A stretch of DNA of 64,000 nt from Arcanobacterium pluranimalium. Lineage in GTDB: Bacteria > Actinomycetota > Actinomycetes > Actinomycetales > Actinomycetaceae. The stretch covers positions 2,031,800 through 2,095,799 of the forward strand of contig NZ_JAFBCS010000001.1 of NCBI RefSeq assembly GCF_016907845.1, in the 5' to 3' direction. Positions 52,197 through 62,161 of this stretch are shown here, piece by piece. The notes beneath the pieces are model-generated. The model saw only the letters and a program-made list of their open reading frames with translations. It did no database searches and had not been told where the DNA came from. A program made the translations under genes and the position numbers. Numbering within the stretch: the stretch's first letter is position 1; each line of letters opens with the position of its first letter.

Positions 52197-53096
52197 CTAT
52201 AACTCGTTCGCGCGAATCTGGTCACGCATACGTTGCGCCGTATCCTCAGATAGCACCCGACGACGAAGCGCCCGTAGCGTCGTCGCCTCGGCTATTGCCC
52301 GATAAACAGGGGGAATATCGGCAAGGTCTGGATCACAAGCCGCACTCTCATCAACGGTCACCAAGTGTGAAGCTAGCGTCTTAACATCGCCACGCACAAT
52401 CGGCCCAGTAAGCAAAGTATCGCCTGAACTGAGCGCACCCTCCACCGAAGCGTGCACCAAGGCTCGCAAATAATTGCCTGGTTCGTCAACGCCAATACTC
52501 GCGAGCAACTGCATAGACTGGGCAATTACCGTTACGATATGGTTTGCTCCGTGACTCAAAGCGGCGTGGTACGTACCACGATGTTCTTCAGGAATCACGA
52601 AAGATTCCCCACCCATCTCCGCAACCAGTGCATGCCCAATCGCTTGAATAGCCGCAGGTGCAGTTACTGCAAATGGGCAGCCGTGCAAACGCGCAATATC
52701 CAAGGACGTGCCGGTGAACGTCATAGCCGGGTGGATTGCAAGACCAAGCGCGCCCGCGTCTACAGCCGGTTGGAGTGCCGAAACGCCATATCTACCAGCA
52801 GTGTGAACCACGATTTGACCAGGTTTCCACAGTCCTAGCTTAGCTAGGCCTGCCACGAGAGGTTCTAACTCGTCGTCAGGAAGTGCGAGCAACACCAGCT
52901 CAGATTCCTCAACAATGCTCGGGATATCAAGAGCTGGCACGCCCACAAGCATGGTTTCGAGTCGGTCAATCGACGCTTCTGAACTCGCATAAGCCCCGAT
53001 AATAGTGTGCCCTTGTGAGCGCAGCGCACTACCTAGTACCGCTCCTACTTTGCCTGCTGAAATGATGCCGATTTTCATCCGGCCGTGGTTGTTCAC
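52197..53096 (-). CDS. Rossmann-like/DUF2520 oxidoreductase-type protein
   Basis: 299 residues: N-terminal NAD(P)-binding fold with GIISAGKVGAVLGSAL (about 9-24), middle region with HPAMTFTG, and a C-terminal helical DUF2520 domain (about 160-290) as in ketopantoate-reductase-like proteins. In actinobacteria it sits just before panC, so a role in pantothenate supply (possibly pantoate formation) is plausible but unproven. GTG 53096 has AAAGGA upstream. Confidence 0.85.
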   Translation of the reverse strand: MNNHGRMKIGIISAGKVGAVLGSALRSQGHTIIGAYASSEASIDRLETMLVGVPALDIPSIVEESELVLLALPDDELEPLVAGLAKLGLWKPGQIVVHTAGRYGVSALQPAVDAGALGLAIHPAMTFTGTSLDIARLHGCPFAVTAPAAIQAIGHALVAEMGGESFVIPEEHRGTYHAALSHGANHIVTVIAQSMQLLASIGVDEPGNYLRALVHASVEGALSSGDTLLTGPIVRGDVKTLASHLVTVDESAACDPDLADIPPVYRAIAEATTLRALRRRVLSEDTAQRMRDQIRANEL

Positions 53097-53123
53097 CGAG
53101 GATCCTTTCCTGAGGAAATTGAG

Positions 53124-54854
53124 CTAGCGATCAAGACCTATACGAGTCTTCCACTCTTGTAGAGATTCAGAGACGCCGATACTACGGGCTTGGCGCGCAA
53201 GTTCCGTTTCGGCGATCAAAAGATGCTCCACATAGTCTTGGTCGAAGTTCTTAAGTTTGGTGTTGACGTTCCCTAACACAGTGTGAACATTGAGCGACGC
53301 AAGATTCTTCCGGCGTTGAATCGGACCCACCGTGGCCATCGTCGACTGAGTGTGATCTTGCAATACTACCGAAATCTTGCGCGCCCATCTGCCGCTTCGA
53401 ATAATAAGCGTGCGCGTAGAAGCAAAGACACCACGTCCTGGCAGGGAGATAGGATCAAGCAGTCGCGCAGATCGGGGTGCGCCCACGAAATACTTCCCGC
53501 TGCCTTGCCCGTCGAGAGCCTCAGCGAGCAAGGCGCGGTCATCGTCTGAGCCTAAGGATGGCGTGAGCGTCCACAGAATACGGAGAATCTCATCACGAGT
53601 ACCAGCCAAGATAAAAGATTGCGAGAGTTGCTTGAGTTCTTTGAGATCTTTATCCGCCGTGGTCAAATCCAACTTCCACCAGTCAAAACGGCGCCACAAC
53701 AGCGGTTGTGAGATTCCGATTGCATGCACACGCTGCGGTGGAATCGTACGCGTGATGACTTTCGTAAGCCCGGCTCGGCGTCGTAAACCATTTTCCGAAA
53801 GGTAAATTTTGGTGCCATAATCGTCAAACAGCGACTTGAGAATCGTCCACCCCACGGCCAAGATTGGGAATAGGATGGCAATAATCTGCACGTCACCAGC
53901 AATAATAGTAATGACGAGCGGAAGAAGCGTGAAGAACACCAGCATCAGTAGCTGAGTATCGAAAATATTGGCCATCAGCATCTGTGCTGTGCCGAGCCTA
54001 TAGACCAAAATATCGCGCTCGTCGTCGTCCGCATCGAGAATCGGGACGGCGTTAAAATCATTTGCCAGAGCAGTGCCGGCAGCGTCTACACTCCCCTGAG
54101 CAGGTATTGTGCCTTGCGGCGCTGTCATGGCAGGCGAATCTGGTGTAGCTAGCGGAGCTGTTTGTGTAGCAACTGGCGTTCCTGTACGTGCCGAATTGAG
54201 CGAGAACAAAATCTCTTTGCGAAGTGAGGAGCACTCAGCTAGTCGCAACAGGCCAAGATCCATATTTTCGCTTTGCATACCGGCGGAATCGACTTTCACC
54301 GAACCAAAGCCAAAGATACGCCCGAAAAGGCGCTGTTCCACTTCAACACTTTGAATTCGATTCCACGGAATATGCTTGTGCTGCTTGATGAAAATCCCTT
54401 TGCGATAGTGGATTCCGCTTGGAACAATCGCATACGACATCTTCTTCCAGATCACAGTGCCTACCCCAATCACAACAATGCTGATGAGGAGCAATGCGCC
54501 GAGGAGAATCAGCAAGGCCTCAACCGTTGCATGATCGCGAACACCGCTGATCGCAGACTCGAAATTTCGATCTTCAACCAGCTGTTTGGCAATAGAAAAC
54601 ATTCCAAAGAAGATCACAAACCAGAATGCGCCGAGCCGAGAAATAGGCGTGATTTTATGGAATTTGCGCCAGGTCTCGTCTGGTATGGAATTTTCTGAAA
54701 CTGGCTGCACGTTCGTGACGGGCTGCGCATCAGAATCCGGCTGCGCGTCTGAAACGGGCTGCGCATCGCGCGCGCCACGCAATTGGGCGGCGTCTGCGGT
54801 ATTCGCTGCACCACCTGCTTCACCGTGCATTTCGACGTAATCTTCGTTGCTCAC
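53124..54854 (-). CDS. Large bacterial PH-domain membrane protein (YdbT-like)
   Basis: 576 residues with two to three bPH_2 domains (about 145-215, 340-410, 480-560) and several membrane helices (about 70-90, 110-135 and 290-335). Residues 30-53 are four hexapeptide repeats of the DAQPVS type. Function unknown; YdbS/YdbT proteins are linked to envelope stress and antimicrobial tolerance in Bacillus. GTG 54854 overlaps the stop of the smaller partner by 4 nt, with GGAGG upstream. Confidence 0.82.
   Translation of the reverse strand: MSNEDYVEMHGEAGGAANTADAAQLRGARDAQPVSDAQPDSDAQPVTNVQPVSENSIPDETWRKFHKITPISRLGAFWFVIFFGMFSIAKQLVEDRNFESAISGVRDHATVEALLILLGALLLISIVVIGVGTVIWKKMSYAIVPSGIHYRKGIFIKQHKHIPWNRIQSVEVEQRLFGRIFGFGSVKVDSAGMQSENMDLGLLRLAECSSLRKEILFSLNSARTGTPVATQTAPLATPDSPAMTAPQGTIPAQGSVDAAGTALANDFNAVPILDADDDERDILVYRLGTAQMLMANIFDTQLLMLVFFTLLPLVITIIAGDVQIIAILFPILAVGWTILKSLFDDYGTKIYLSENGLRRRAGLTKVITRTIPPQRVHAIGISQPLLWRRFDWWKLDLTTADKDLKELKQLSQSFILAGTRDEILRILWTLTPSLGSDDDRALLAEALDGQGSGKYFVGAPRSARLLDPISLPGRGVFASTRTLIIRSGRWARKISVVLQDHTQSTMATVGPIQRRKNLASLNVHTVLGNVNTKLKNFDQDYVEHLLIAETELARQARSIGVSESLQEWKTRIGLDR
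54696..54767 (-). repeat. Four tandem 18-bp repeats encoding DAQPVS-like hexapeptides
   Basis: Units at 54696, 54714, 54732 and 54750 encode NVQPVS, DAQPVT, DAQPDS and DAQPVS (C to N order). In-frame period suggests expansion by slippage, with copy number likely to vary between strains. Lies in the cytoplasmic N-terminal tail of the PH-domain protein. Confidence 0.85.
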
Positions 54855-55348
54855 AGTCCCTCCATCCGCGCATTGCCAAGAGCGGTGAGATCTTCACGCA
54901 AACGCTCGGCTTCACTACGTGAAATACCAGGAATAGAACCCGAAGATTCGGCAGAAGCTGTAACAAGCGTGATTTTTGCTAACCCGAAACGGCTCAAAAT
55001 CGGCCCAGTTTCAACGTTCACCTGCTGCATTCTTCCATAAGGAATCACTGTCATTTTGTGGAACATGATTCCACACCGGATGATCAGCTCATCCTCGCGC
55101 TGGAGATAGCCAATCGCCTTTGCGCGCCTGCGTGCAAAGAGCAAAACGGTTAGGCTGACGACGGCGAGCACACCGACGATGCTCCACCACACGATGCTTG
55201 AGATCCCCTCGCGCCCGAAGGAAATCGCAAAGATGAGTGCTGGCACTACCGTCACCAATGCAATGAGTAGAGCATATATTCGCATAACTTTGAAATACTG
55301 CGGATCTACTGGAATGAAATCAAGATCAGCGCCAAACGGCTTCTTCAT
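54851..55348 (-). CDS. Small bacterial PH-domain membrane protein (YdbS-like)
   Basis: 165 residues: two adjacent membrane helices (about 25-45 and 50-72) followed by one bPH_2 domain (about 80-150), the form of YdbS proteins. It is translationally coupled with the large PH gene (4-nt overlap), so the two probably act as a pair. No enzymatic motif. Confidence 0.82.
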   Translation of the reverse strand: MKKPFGADLDFIPVDPQYFKVMRIYALLIALVTVVPALIFAISFGREGISSIVWWSIVGVLAVVSLTVLLFARRRAKAIGYLQREDELIIRCGIMFHKMTVIPYGRMQQVNVETGPILSRFGLAKITLVTASAESSGSIPGISRSEAERLREDLTALGNARMEGL

Positions 55349-55518
55349 AGTGTCCCTTTTCGTGATTCATACACAATGCATTTGCGTACGACGGCGTGTA
55401 ACTACGTGCCCGTCCATTCTTCCACATAGTGATAATACGAACCAACGTATCTAACTAATTGTCACTCTCCGAGTCTGCGATTCAATTAGTAACTCAACTA
55501 ATAAGCTCAACAAGTACC

Positions 55519-56031
55519 TCAACTTGTGGCAGTGTTTAACGAACCGCCGCTCGAACGATCGTCGTCGGCGTCGTCATCAACCACACACCAACGTTCAGCT
55601 AAAAACGCCGCAACCGTCAACACAACCCAAGCTAAACCTGCCACCGAAAAATTGCGAATCTGATCGCTCGTGAAAGCAGTGGAGTTCAAATGCGCATATG
55701 CGAAAACAACACCGAAACTAAAACCGGCTAACACTGCCCCAGCACGCGATGTAGCCTGCGTCAACACCCAAATGCGTGCCGCGGTGAGCGCTTCTAAAGC
55801 GCCTTTCCCGCGTTTATATGCGCGCACTCGCCACCCCTGCCACAACACGAATACGCTCATGAGCAACGGCAGCACAAAGCCCCAAAGAGGTAGCAAAATC
55901 GGCGAATATCCGCGCCTGAGCCACAAATCAAATCCGAAAAAAGAAAGCACCAGCGAAATTGCGCTCAGGCACAACACCCACCACACCTGCGTAGGTTGCA
56001 AAGAACCCGGAGAATCCTGGCGGCCACTCAT
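55519..56031 (-). CDS. DUF3180-type membrane protein
   Basis: 170 residues with four predicted helices (about 15-33, 38-60, 85-110 and 130-150), no catalytic motif. A DUF3180 gene after folK is a common actinobacterial arrangement, which is the main basis of the name. The ATG overlaps the folBK stop (ATGA), so it is coupled to folate genes. Function unknown. Confidence 0.75.
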   Translation of the reverse strand: MSGRQDSPGSLQPTQVWWVLCLSAISLVLSFFGFDLWLRRGYSPILLPLWGFVLPLLMSVFVLWQGWRVRAYKRGKGALEALTAARIWVLTQATSRAGAVLAGFSFGVVFAYAHLNSTAFTSDQIRNFSVAGLAWVVLTVAAFLAERWCVVDDDADDDRSSGGSLNTATS

Positions 56032-56858
56032 TGTGCACTTCCGATGAGCTGCGTTAAAGCCACGCCGTTGAGCTCCGCATCTGGCTCAATGCTCAGCCAT
56101 GGTTCGAGCACAAAACGGCGCAGTGCCGCCCGCGGATGCGGTAGCATGAGTTCAGGATCAGAGCTGGCCACGCCATCAACAGCAATAATATCGAGGTCCA
56201 ATGTGCGCGCACCCCAGTGCTCTTTCCGCTCTCGCCCATGCTTCCACTCGATCTCTTGTAAGGAGCGCAGCACATCGAGCGGCGCAGCGGCAGCGTATCC
56301 GATGAGCACGGCATTCACATAATCTGGTTGCGCAGCTTGACCCGGATGTAACACCGGCGCAGTAGTGTACAGATCCGAGGTGGCGACCACCGAAAATACC
56401 TCAGCAAGCTGCTCAATTGCCTCAGACACATGCTGGCGTGGATTGTCGAGATTCGCCCCCAAAGCAATCACGTATTTTCTGCGAGCTGGTGTGAGAATCG
56501 GCGATTTACGATGTGCCTGCACACACACATCAGCGAAAGTTTGCTCAATAGGCGCATTCGGTTTGTGAACCGTCACGTCCACCTCGCGCGCCCCGAATAA
56601 GAGCACATCGTGCGCGATACGATCTGCGAGCACCTCAATCAAATCAACATGCTCGCCCGTAATCCTTTTCACTACCGCATCTGCGATATCCGCGTAAGAG
56701 ATCGTATCTGCGATGTTGTCAGTTAGAACAGCGCGTTCAGTCACCACCGAATACGATATATCAACCGAGAACTCTTGCGGCTCACGGTGTTCAAAGTCCA
56801 GTACGCCATGCGTGCCATAGGCACTCAATCCGCGCAGATGAATCGTGTCGACGCGCAT
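56028..56858 (-). CDS. folBK: Fused dihydroneopterin aldolase / HPPK
   Basis: Bifunctional folate enzyme. Residues 1-118 form the FolB aldolase (GLSAYGTHGVLDFEHREPQEF, SYADIADAVV); 128-276 form the HPPK (YVIALGANLDNPRQHV, HWGARTLDLDII, LPHPRAALRRFVLEPW). The fusion makes 6-hydroxymethyl-dihydropterin diphosphate for FolP next door. Fused FolB-FolK proteins are known in several Gram-positive groups. It starts 3 bp after the folP stop. Confidence 0.94.
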   Translation of the reverse strand: MRVDTIHLRGLSAYGTHGVLDFEHREPQEFSVDISYSVVTERAVLTDNIADTISYADIADAVVKRITGEHVDLIEVLADRIAHDVLLFGAREVDVTVHKPNAPIEQTFADVCVQAHRKSPILTPARRKYVIALGANLDNPRQHVSEAIEQLAEVFSVVATSDLYTTAPVLHPGQAAQPDYVNAVLIGYAAAAPLDVLRSLQEIEWKHGRERKEHWGARTLDLDIIAVDGVASSDPELMLPHPRAALRRFVLEPWLSIEPDAELNGVALTQLIGSAQ

Positions 56859-56861
56859 AAT

Positions 56862-57659
56862 TCACCATGCGCCTAAACTCGATAGTTTCAAGTGCACGCC
56901 GATGGCCTGCGCACTTGCAGCTACATTGTGTACGCGTACCGCCCACACACCCGTTTCGCTGAGCAGGCCTGAAATCGTAGCAGTAGCCACATCACGGCCA
57001 GCCGCATCCGTTTCAGGGGCGACGGTGGAAAGGAACCGTTTGCGCGATTGCCCGATAAGCACCGGATGACCTAGCTCCAAAAATATGCCAAGATCGGCAA
57101 GCAGTTCCCAGTTTTGATCGCCCATTTTGGCAAATCCAAGTCCAGGATCAAGAATGATACGCTCTGAATCGATTCCGCTGCGCACAGCCGCATCACGGCT
57201 CGCGATTAATTCGTTTGCGACGACGTTCGCCACCGGTCCGTCATAATGAACCAGGTCGTTCATCGTTTGGCTATTGCCCCGACCATGCTGGAGGATGTAG
57301 GCACAGTCCAGATCAGCAACAGTCGCAAACATGTCAGGATCGCCAGCGCCACCAGTGACGTCATTGACGATATGAGCACCAGCAGCCACCGCCTTTTGTG
57401 CCGTTTTAGCGTGATACGTATCGACCGAAACAGTCACCTCTTGCGAAAGAATGCTCACCACATCGGCGATACGAGCCCACTCTTCTTCCCAGCTGAGCTG
57501 TTGAGCTCCTGGGCGAGTGGATTCACCACCAATATCGAGCACAGTTGCTCCCTGCGAAATCATCTCGCGCCCGTGGGCAATTGCCGCATCAGTAGTAACC
57601 CAGTTACCGCCGTCGGAAAAAGAATCGGGCGTTACGTTGAGAATTCCCATGATTTCCAT
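56862..57659 (-). CDS. folP: Dihydropteroate synthase
   Basis: Joins the pterin diphosphate with p-aminobenzoate; target of sulfonamides. TIM barrel with GILNVTPDSFSDGGNW at the N-terminus, GGESTRPGA, DPGLGFAKMGDQNW and the C-terminal GQSRKRFL. ATG 57659 has AAGGAG 9 nt upstream and is preferred to TTG 57665. 265 residues, normal. Between folE and folBK. Confidence 0.96.
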   Translation of the reverse strand: MEIMGILNVTPDSFSDGGNWVTTDAAIAHGREMISQGATVLDIGGESTRPGAQQLSWEEEWARIADVVSILSQEVTVSVDTYHAKTAQKAVAAGAHIVNDVTGGAGDPDMFATVADLDCAYILQHGRGNSQTMNDLVHYDGPVANVVANELIASRDAAVRSGIDSERIILDPGLGFAKMGDQNWELLADLGIFLELGHPVLIGQSRKRFLSTVAPETDAAGRDVATATISGLLSETGVWAVRVHNVAASAQAIGVHLKLSSLGAW

Positions 57660-57684
57660 GAACAACCACTCCTTATTTACATAT

Positions 57685-58251
57685 TCACTTGGCCATAATG
57701 AGGCTCATTGCTTCCGCACGAGTAGCGCTCTCGCGCAGACAGCCACGAACCGTTGAGGTCACCGTGCGAGAACCAGGTTTGCGCACACCACGCATAGACA
57801 TACACATATGCTCAGCTTCGATCACGACAATCACGCCTCGCGCCTGCAAACGATCCATCAAAGCATCAGCGACGTTGGTTGTAATTCGCTCTTGGACTTG
57901 GGGTCGGCGAGCATACCCCTCAACAAGACGCGCAAGTTTGGACAACCCCGTGACTTTTCCGTCGTCGCTGGGAATATATCCCACATGCGCAACTCCATGA
58001 AAAGGAAGAAGATGGTGCTCACAGACCGAATACATCGGGATATCTCGCACCAAAATCATCTCTTGGTGATCAATATCGAAGGTAGTCTCAAGCACATCGC
58101 TCGGATCCGATTCAAGACCGGCAAATATCTCTCGATACGCACGCGCCATTCGCATCGGCGTGTCGAGCAAACCGTCTCGCTGTGGATCCTCCCCAACTGC
58201 AACAAGGAGATCGTAAATCGCCTTGCGCACACCTTCTTCATCGTAAGCCAC
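57685..58251 (-). CDS. folE: GTP cyclohydrolase I
   Basis: First enzyme of folate synthesis. 188 residues with Zn-binding C in [13 protein letters not shown], the [22 protein letters not shown] signature split across 102-123, and MCMSMRGV near the end. GTG 58251 follows the ftsH stop directly and has AGGAG upstream, which fixes the start. Confidence 0.96.
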   Translation of the reverse strand: MAYDEEGVRKAIYDLLVAVGEDPQRDGLLDTPMRMARAYREIFAGLESDPSDVLETTFDIDHQEMILVRDIPMYSVCEHHLLPFHGVAHVGYIPSDDGKVTGLSKLARLVEGYARRPQVQERITTNVADALMDRLQARGVIVVIEAEHMCMSMRGVRKPGSRTVTSTVRGCLRESATRAEAMSLIMAK

Positions 58252-60468
58252 TTAGCTCTCCTGCTCAGTCACCGGCGGAACGTCCGTCGCGTCTGGCCCA
58301 ATTTCAATGCCCTCCGAGTGTGAATGCTCATCTTTTTGCGCATCGCCAGCCAATTCTTGCGGAAGTGGCACGGGAGGAATGTCCGATATCGGGCGGTCAG
58401 GCGAAGACAGCCACTGCACGCGCTTGGGCGCCTTACGGATATCCTTGAAAATTTCTTTCAATTCATTTTCAAGAATCGTTTCTTTCTCAAGCAAACGAGC
58501 AGCTAGCTTGTCTAGCACGTGCCGGTTTTCATTGAGCACCTGCCAGGCTTCTTGGTTGGCGGTATCGAGAAGCTTTTGCACTTCGTCGTCCACAATTCGC
58601 GCCATTTCTTCGGAATACTCACGGGAGTTTCCGCCGCCCATTCGCGTCATTGGATCCGAGTCATCGGCCACCAGACGCACTGCGCCAACCTTGGACGACA
58701 TACCATATTCAGTGACCATCTTGCGCGCAATATTGGTCGCCTTTTGAATATCGTTTGAGGCTCCAGTGGATGGATCGTGGAATACGATCTCTTCGGCGAT
58801 ACGCCCACCCATCGCATAAACGAGCTGGTCAAGAAGCTCATTGCGCGAAGTGGAGTACTTGTCCTCGGTGGGCATCACCATGGTGTAACCCAACGCGCGC
58901 CCGCGTGGAAGGATCGTCACCTTGGTGACTGGATCCGTGTAGTTCAAAGCCGCAGCTGCCACTGCGTGACCGCCCTCATGGTAGGCGGTCATGCGCTTCT
59001 CTTCCGCATTCATCACACGAGTGCGACGTTGTGGTCCGGCAAGCACACGATCGATTGCCTCGTCAACGTCGTCTTCCGTAATAACTTCGTGTTCACGACG
59101 CGCGGCGAGCAATGCTGCTTCGTTGAGCAGGTTAGCGAGGTCCGCACCCGAGAAACCAGGGGTACGACGCGCCACCGCTTCCAGCTCGACGTCTTGGGCA
59201 AAAGGCTTTCCTTTCGCGTGCACATCGAGAATCTGGCGGCGTCCTGGCAGGTCAGGAGCATCAACTGCAATCTGGCGGTCAAAGCGGCCAGGGCGAAGCA
59301 GTGCGGAGTCGAGCACGTCCGGGCGGTTCGTTGCGGCAATCACGATCACATTCGTGTGCTCATCGAATCCGTCCATTTCAACCAGTAACTGGTTGAGAGT
59401 CTGTTCACGTTCGTCATTTCCGCCGCCGATTCCCGAGCCACGGTTACGACCCACCGCATCGATTTCGTCAACAAAAATAATGGCAGGCGCCGTCTTTTTG
59501 GCTTTATTAAAGAGGTCTCGCACGCGCGAAGCACCCACGCCCACAAACATCTCCACAAATTCCGATGCAGAAATGTGGAAGAACGGCACGCCCGCTTCGC
59601 CAGCTACAGCCTTTGCAAGGAGAGTTTTTCCAGTTCCAGGCGGACCATAGAGCAATACGCCTTTGGGAATCTTCGCGCCCATCTTGTGGAACTTATCGGG
59701 AGTTTCAATGAACTCTTTAATTTCGCGTAGCTCTTCGACAGCTTCGTCTACGCCCGCAACATCAGCAAAAGTTACATCTGGTAGATCAGAATCCATACCA
59801 TCGCGCTTGACCTTGCCAAACGCCGTCATTCCCGACTGCATCTTCGGCAACAACCATATGAACACGCCAATAATGAGCAAGGCCGGCAGCAAAAGCGTGA
59901 CCATCGAGCTCAAGAATGACTGCTGTGGAACGAGCGAATTGTAGCCATTTTCCGGTTTCGCATCCTGCACGAGCTTAGCTACTTCACCAGCTTCGGCATT
60001 CGCATATTGGAATTGGATCTTCTTGGTAGGAGTGAGCTTCTCACCCTCAGTATCGGTTGGCGTGAAGTCATCTTTCAGCCACACCTGAACCTGCTGCACA
60101 CCCTCGGTGATCTGTGCCAGCTCCACTTTTTGTTCTTTGAGGACTTCTTTTCCTTCAGAAGTCTTTACCGAGGTAAACCCACCTAAATCGAGGTACCAAA
60201 ACACTGCCAACCCGCCGAGCAGCACCAGCGCAAATCCGGTGAGGATCCGGCGTCGAAGCGGAACACGCTTGTCGTTCTCGCCGTGCCGAGCCGGACGCCG
60301 CTGCGCGGACTTGCGCGGATCTTTCGACTGTTTGTTCTGGTTACGCCCGCGTCGATTGAACTCTTCGAGTTGCTTGGCGCGCTTTGAACGACGACGCCGG
60401 GATTCGTCGTCGTTTGAAGCAAAAGTATTATTGCGCTGCCCCTCAGTCGAAGGTGGGTTCACAGTCAT
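58252..60468 (-). CDS. ftsH: ATP-dependent zinc metalloprotease FtsH
   Basis: Membrane-anchored AAA+ protease. Order: basic cytoplasmic N-terminus, TM1 (73-92), extracytoplasmic loop, TM2 (188-207), AAA domain with GPPGTGKT (275-282) and [11 protein letters not shown] (330-340), then zinc site H497-E498-G-G-H501 and a long C-terminal acidic tail. 738 residues. HEGGH replaces the usual HEAGH, a mild change that keeps HExxH. It sits between hpt and folE, the usual actinobacterial place. Confidence 0.97.
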   Translation of the reverse strand: MTVNPPSTEGQRNNTFASNDDESRRRRSKRAKQLEEFNRRGRNQNKQSKDPRKSAQRRPARHGENDKRVPLRRRILTGFALVLLGGLAVFWYLDLGGFTSVKTSEGKEVLKEQKVELAQITEGVQQVQVWLKDDFTPTDTEGEKLTPTKKIQFQYANAEAGEVAKLVQDAKPENGYNSLVPQQSFLSSMVTLLLPALLIIGVFIWLLPKMQSGMTAFGKVKRDGMDSDLPDVTFADVAGVDEAVEELREIKEFIETPDKFHKMGAKIPKGVLLYGPPGTGKTLLAKAVAGEAGVPFFHISASEFVEMFVGVGASRVRDLFNKAKKTAPAIIFVDEIDAVGRNRGSGIGGGNDEREQTLNQLLVEMDGFDEHTNVIVIAATNRPDVLDSALLRPGRFDRQIAVDAPDLPGRRQILDVHAKGKPFAQDVELEAVARRTPGFSGADLANLLNEAALLAARREHEVITEDDVDEAIDRVLAGPQRRTRVMNAEEKRMTAYHEGGHAVAAAALNYTDPVTKVTILPRGRALGYTMVMPTEDKYSTSRNELLDQLVYAMGGRIAEEIVFHDPSTGASNDIQKATNIARKMVTEYGMSSKVGAVRLVADDSDPMTRMGGGNSREYSEEMARIVDDEVQKLLDTANQEAWQVLNENRHVLDKLAARLLEKETILENELKEIFKDIRKAPKRVQWLSSPDRPISDIPPVPLPQELAGDAQKDEHSHSEGIEIGPDATDVPPVTEQES

Positions 60469-61023
60469 TTAACCTCCGTATACGTGTGGAGCAAGGGTGC
60501 CAACAAATGGCAAATGGCGGTATTTCTCCGCGTAGTCAAGCCCATACCCCACCACAAATTCATTTGGAATATCAAAACCTACATAATCAACATCTACATG
60601 CACTTTAGCTGCCTCAGGCTTGCGGAACATCGTGGCGATCTTGATCGACTTCGTTCCGCGCGACTCGAGATTCGCTTTTAACCATGCCAGAGTTAGCCCC
60701 GAATCGAGAATATCTTCCACGATAAGCACATTTCGCCCTTGGAGATCTTCATTGAGATCTTTGAGAATCCGCACCACACCCGAGGATTTTGTACCGGCAC
60801 CATAAGAAGAAACCGCCATCCAGTCCATCGACGTCTGGATGTGGATTTTGCGCGAAAGATCAGCCATCACCATGATGGCACCTTTGAGCACACCAACAAG
60901 AAGAAGATCTTCACCCTCGTAATCACGTGAAATCTCATCACCGAGTTCGACGAGTCGCTGATTTATCTGTTCTTCAGTAAAAAGCACCTTTTCAATATCG
61001 TTGCCGGTGTCTTTCAAATCCAT
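60469..61023 (-). CDS. hpt: Hypoxanthine phosphoribosyltransferase
   Basis: Purine salvage enzyme. 184 residues from ATG 61023, which has GGAGG 5 nt upstream; the open frame goes on upstream into tilS but is not conserved. PRPP loop VEDILDSGLT (102-111) and the LLVGVLKGAIMVMADL segment are typical. The stop is next to the ftsH start. Order tilS-hpt-ftsH is widely conserved. Confidence 0.96.
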   Translation of the reverse strand: MDLKDTGNDIEKVLFTEEQINQRLVELGDEISRDYEGEDLLLVGVLKGAIMVMADLSRKIHIQTSMDWMAVSSYGAGTKSSGVVRILKDLNEDLQGRNVLIVEDILDSGLTLAWLKANLESRGTKSIKIATMFRKPEAAKVHVDVDYVGFDIPNEFVVGYGLDYAEKYRHLPFVGTLAPHVYGG

Positions 61024-61046
61024 GTGATCCTCCATTTGTGGTGCAA

Positions 61047-62123
61047 TTAGTAGTGCAAAGCAGAAAGAAAGGCGAGCGTATCGTATTCGCGCCACGCTTT
61101 CATCCCGGGTAAGTCAATGCCAACTTTATTGTCTCGACCAACAATCAGCTTATCAAGTGCGTCAAGATGCCAGTAAACGAGATCACCACCAGGTCCGCCA
61201 CAAGCCGAATATGCGAGCCTTAACACCCTGGTCCGCACCGCGCGCGGATGGTGTTTTAGCTGCTCACAAGACAGTATGAGCATGGCGTCCGGTCTTGCGA
61301 TGTGAGAAAAATCTTGAGAACGCAACTCGGAAAATACTGCGGCGGCAATCGCTGTTAGAGCTTCGTCGTCGTCGCGCAACATGCGGCCAGTGCGCTCGAG
61401 TGCCCCAACGACGTCGCGCCCAAAAGCTTGTTCTAAAGCGGGAATAACCTGGTGACGCACTGCGCTACGACGCAAGGGCGTGCCATCAGCTGCCGTCCAC
61501 GGACCATCCAAGGCATTAGACGGATCGTTGACGTACTCAATTCCCAGTTCGCGGCACGTAGTGCGCAAATCCTCGGCGCTAATGGTCAGAAATGGGCGAA
61601 TAAAAGGAACGTCATCCGAGGTAGGAAGCACGCCGCTCTGTGGCATGCCGGCCATCGACCGCGCCCCTGCCCCGCGACTCAACCCCAAGAGCACCGTTTC
61701 TGCCTGATCGTTGGCGTTGTGCCCAAGCAGCACCGTCGCCGGTTTCCTCGGGGTGATCTTTCGGGCAAAATCGGCAATTGCGCGATAACGGGCCTCGCGT
61801 GCATCACCTTCGGGACCAGAGCCACTGCCTAACTCCACACGCTGCGAATACGCCTCAATTCCGAGGCGGCAAAGCCGCTCAACGACGACGCTCGCCTCCT
61901 GCGCCGATTCGGGGCGGATTGCGTGATCCACCGTCAACGAAATTACGCGGCGCCCGCGCGCGTGCTTCTTATTTAGGCACTCGAAAGCGGTGGCTGCTGC
62001 GAGAGTCATAGAATCTGCCCCGCCTGAAACGGCGAGCAGAATTGGCTCTTCAACTGGGAGGCCTGCTAAAGCAGTAGAGATCTTTTGACGGGTCAAAGAG
62101 ACGAGACGATGTGGTCCGGCCAT
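61047..62123 (-). CDS. tilS: tRNA(Ile)-lysidine synthetase
   Basis: Modifies the CAU anticodon of tRNA-Ile so that it reads AUA. 358 residues; PP-loop SGGADS (33-38), GHNANDQAET and GMPQSGV-type substrate loop, then a C-terminal helical domain. ATG 62123 with AGGAA 6 nt upstream, the last of three tandem copies of an 11-mer. Short form typical of actinobacteria. Confidence 0.95.
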   Translation of the reverse strand: MAGPHRLVSLTRQKISTALAGLPVEEPILLAVSGGADSMTLAAATAFECLNKKHARGRRVISLTVDHAIRPESAQEASVVVERLCRLGIEAYSQRVELGSGSGPEGDAREARYRAIADFARKITPRKPATVLLGHNANDQAETVLLGLSRGAGARSMAGMPQSGVLPTSDDVPFIRPFLTISAEDLRTTCRELGIEYVNDPSNALDGPWTAADGTPLRRSAVRHQVIPALEQAFGRDVVGALERTGRMLRDDDEALTAIAAAVFSELRSQDFSHIARPDAMLILSCEQLKHHPRAVRTRVLRLAYSACGGPGGDLVYWHLDALDKLIVGRDNKVGIDLPGMKAWREYDTLAFLSALHY

Positions 62124-62128
62124 TTCGG

Positions 62129-62161
62129 TTCCTACTCGATTCCTACTCGATTCCTACTTCC
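62129..62161 (-). repeat. Triple 11-bp repeat carrying Shine-Dalgarno-like cores before tilS
   Basis: On the coding strand the unit TCGAGTAGGAA occurs twice (62150-62129) after a diverged copy at 62161-62151. Each unit has AGGAA, and the first also overlaps the dacB stop. Only the last copy is at proper distance from the tilS ATG (62123). Confidence 0.75.
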
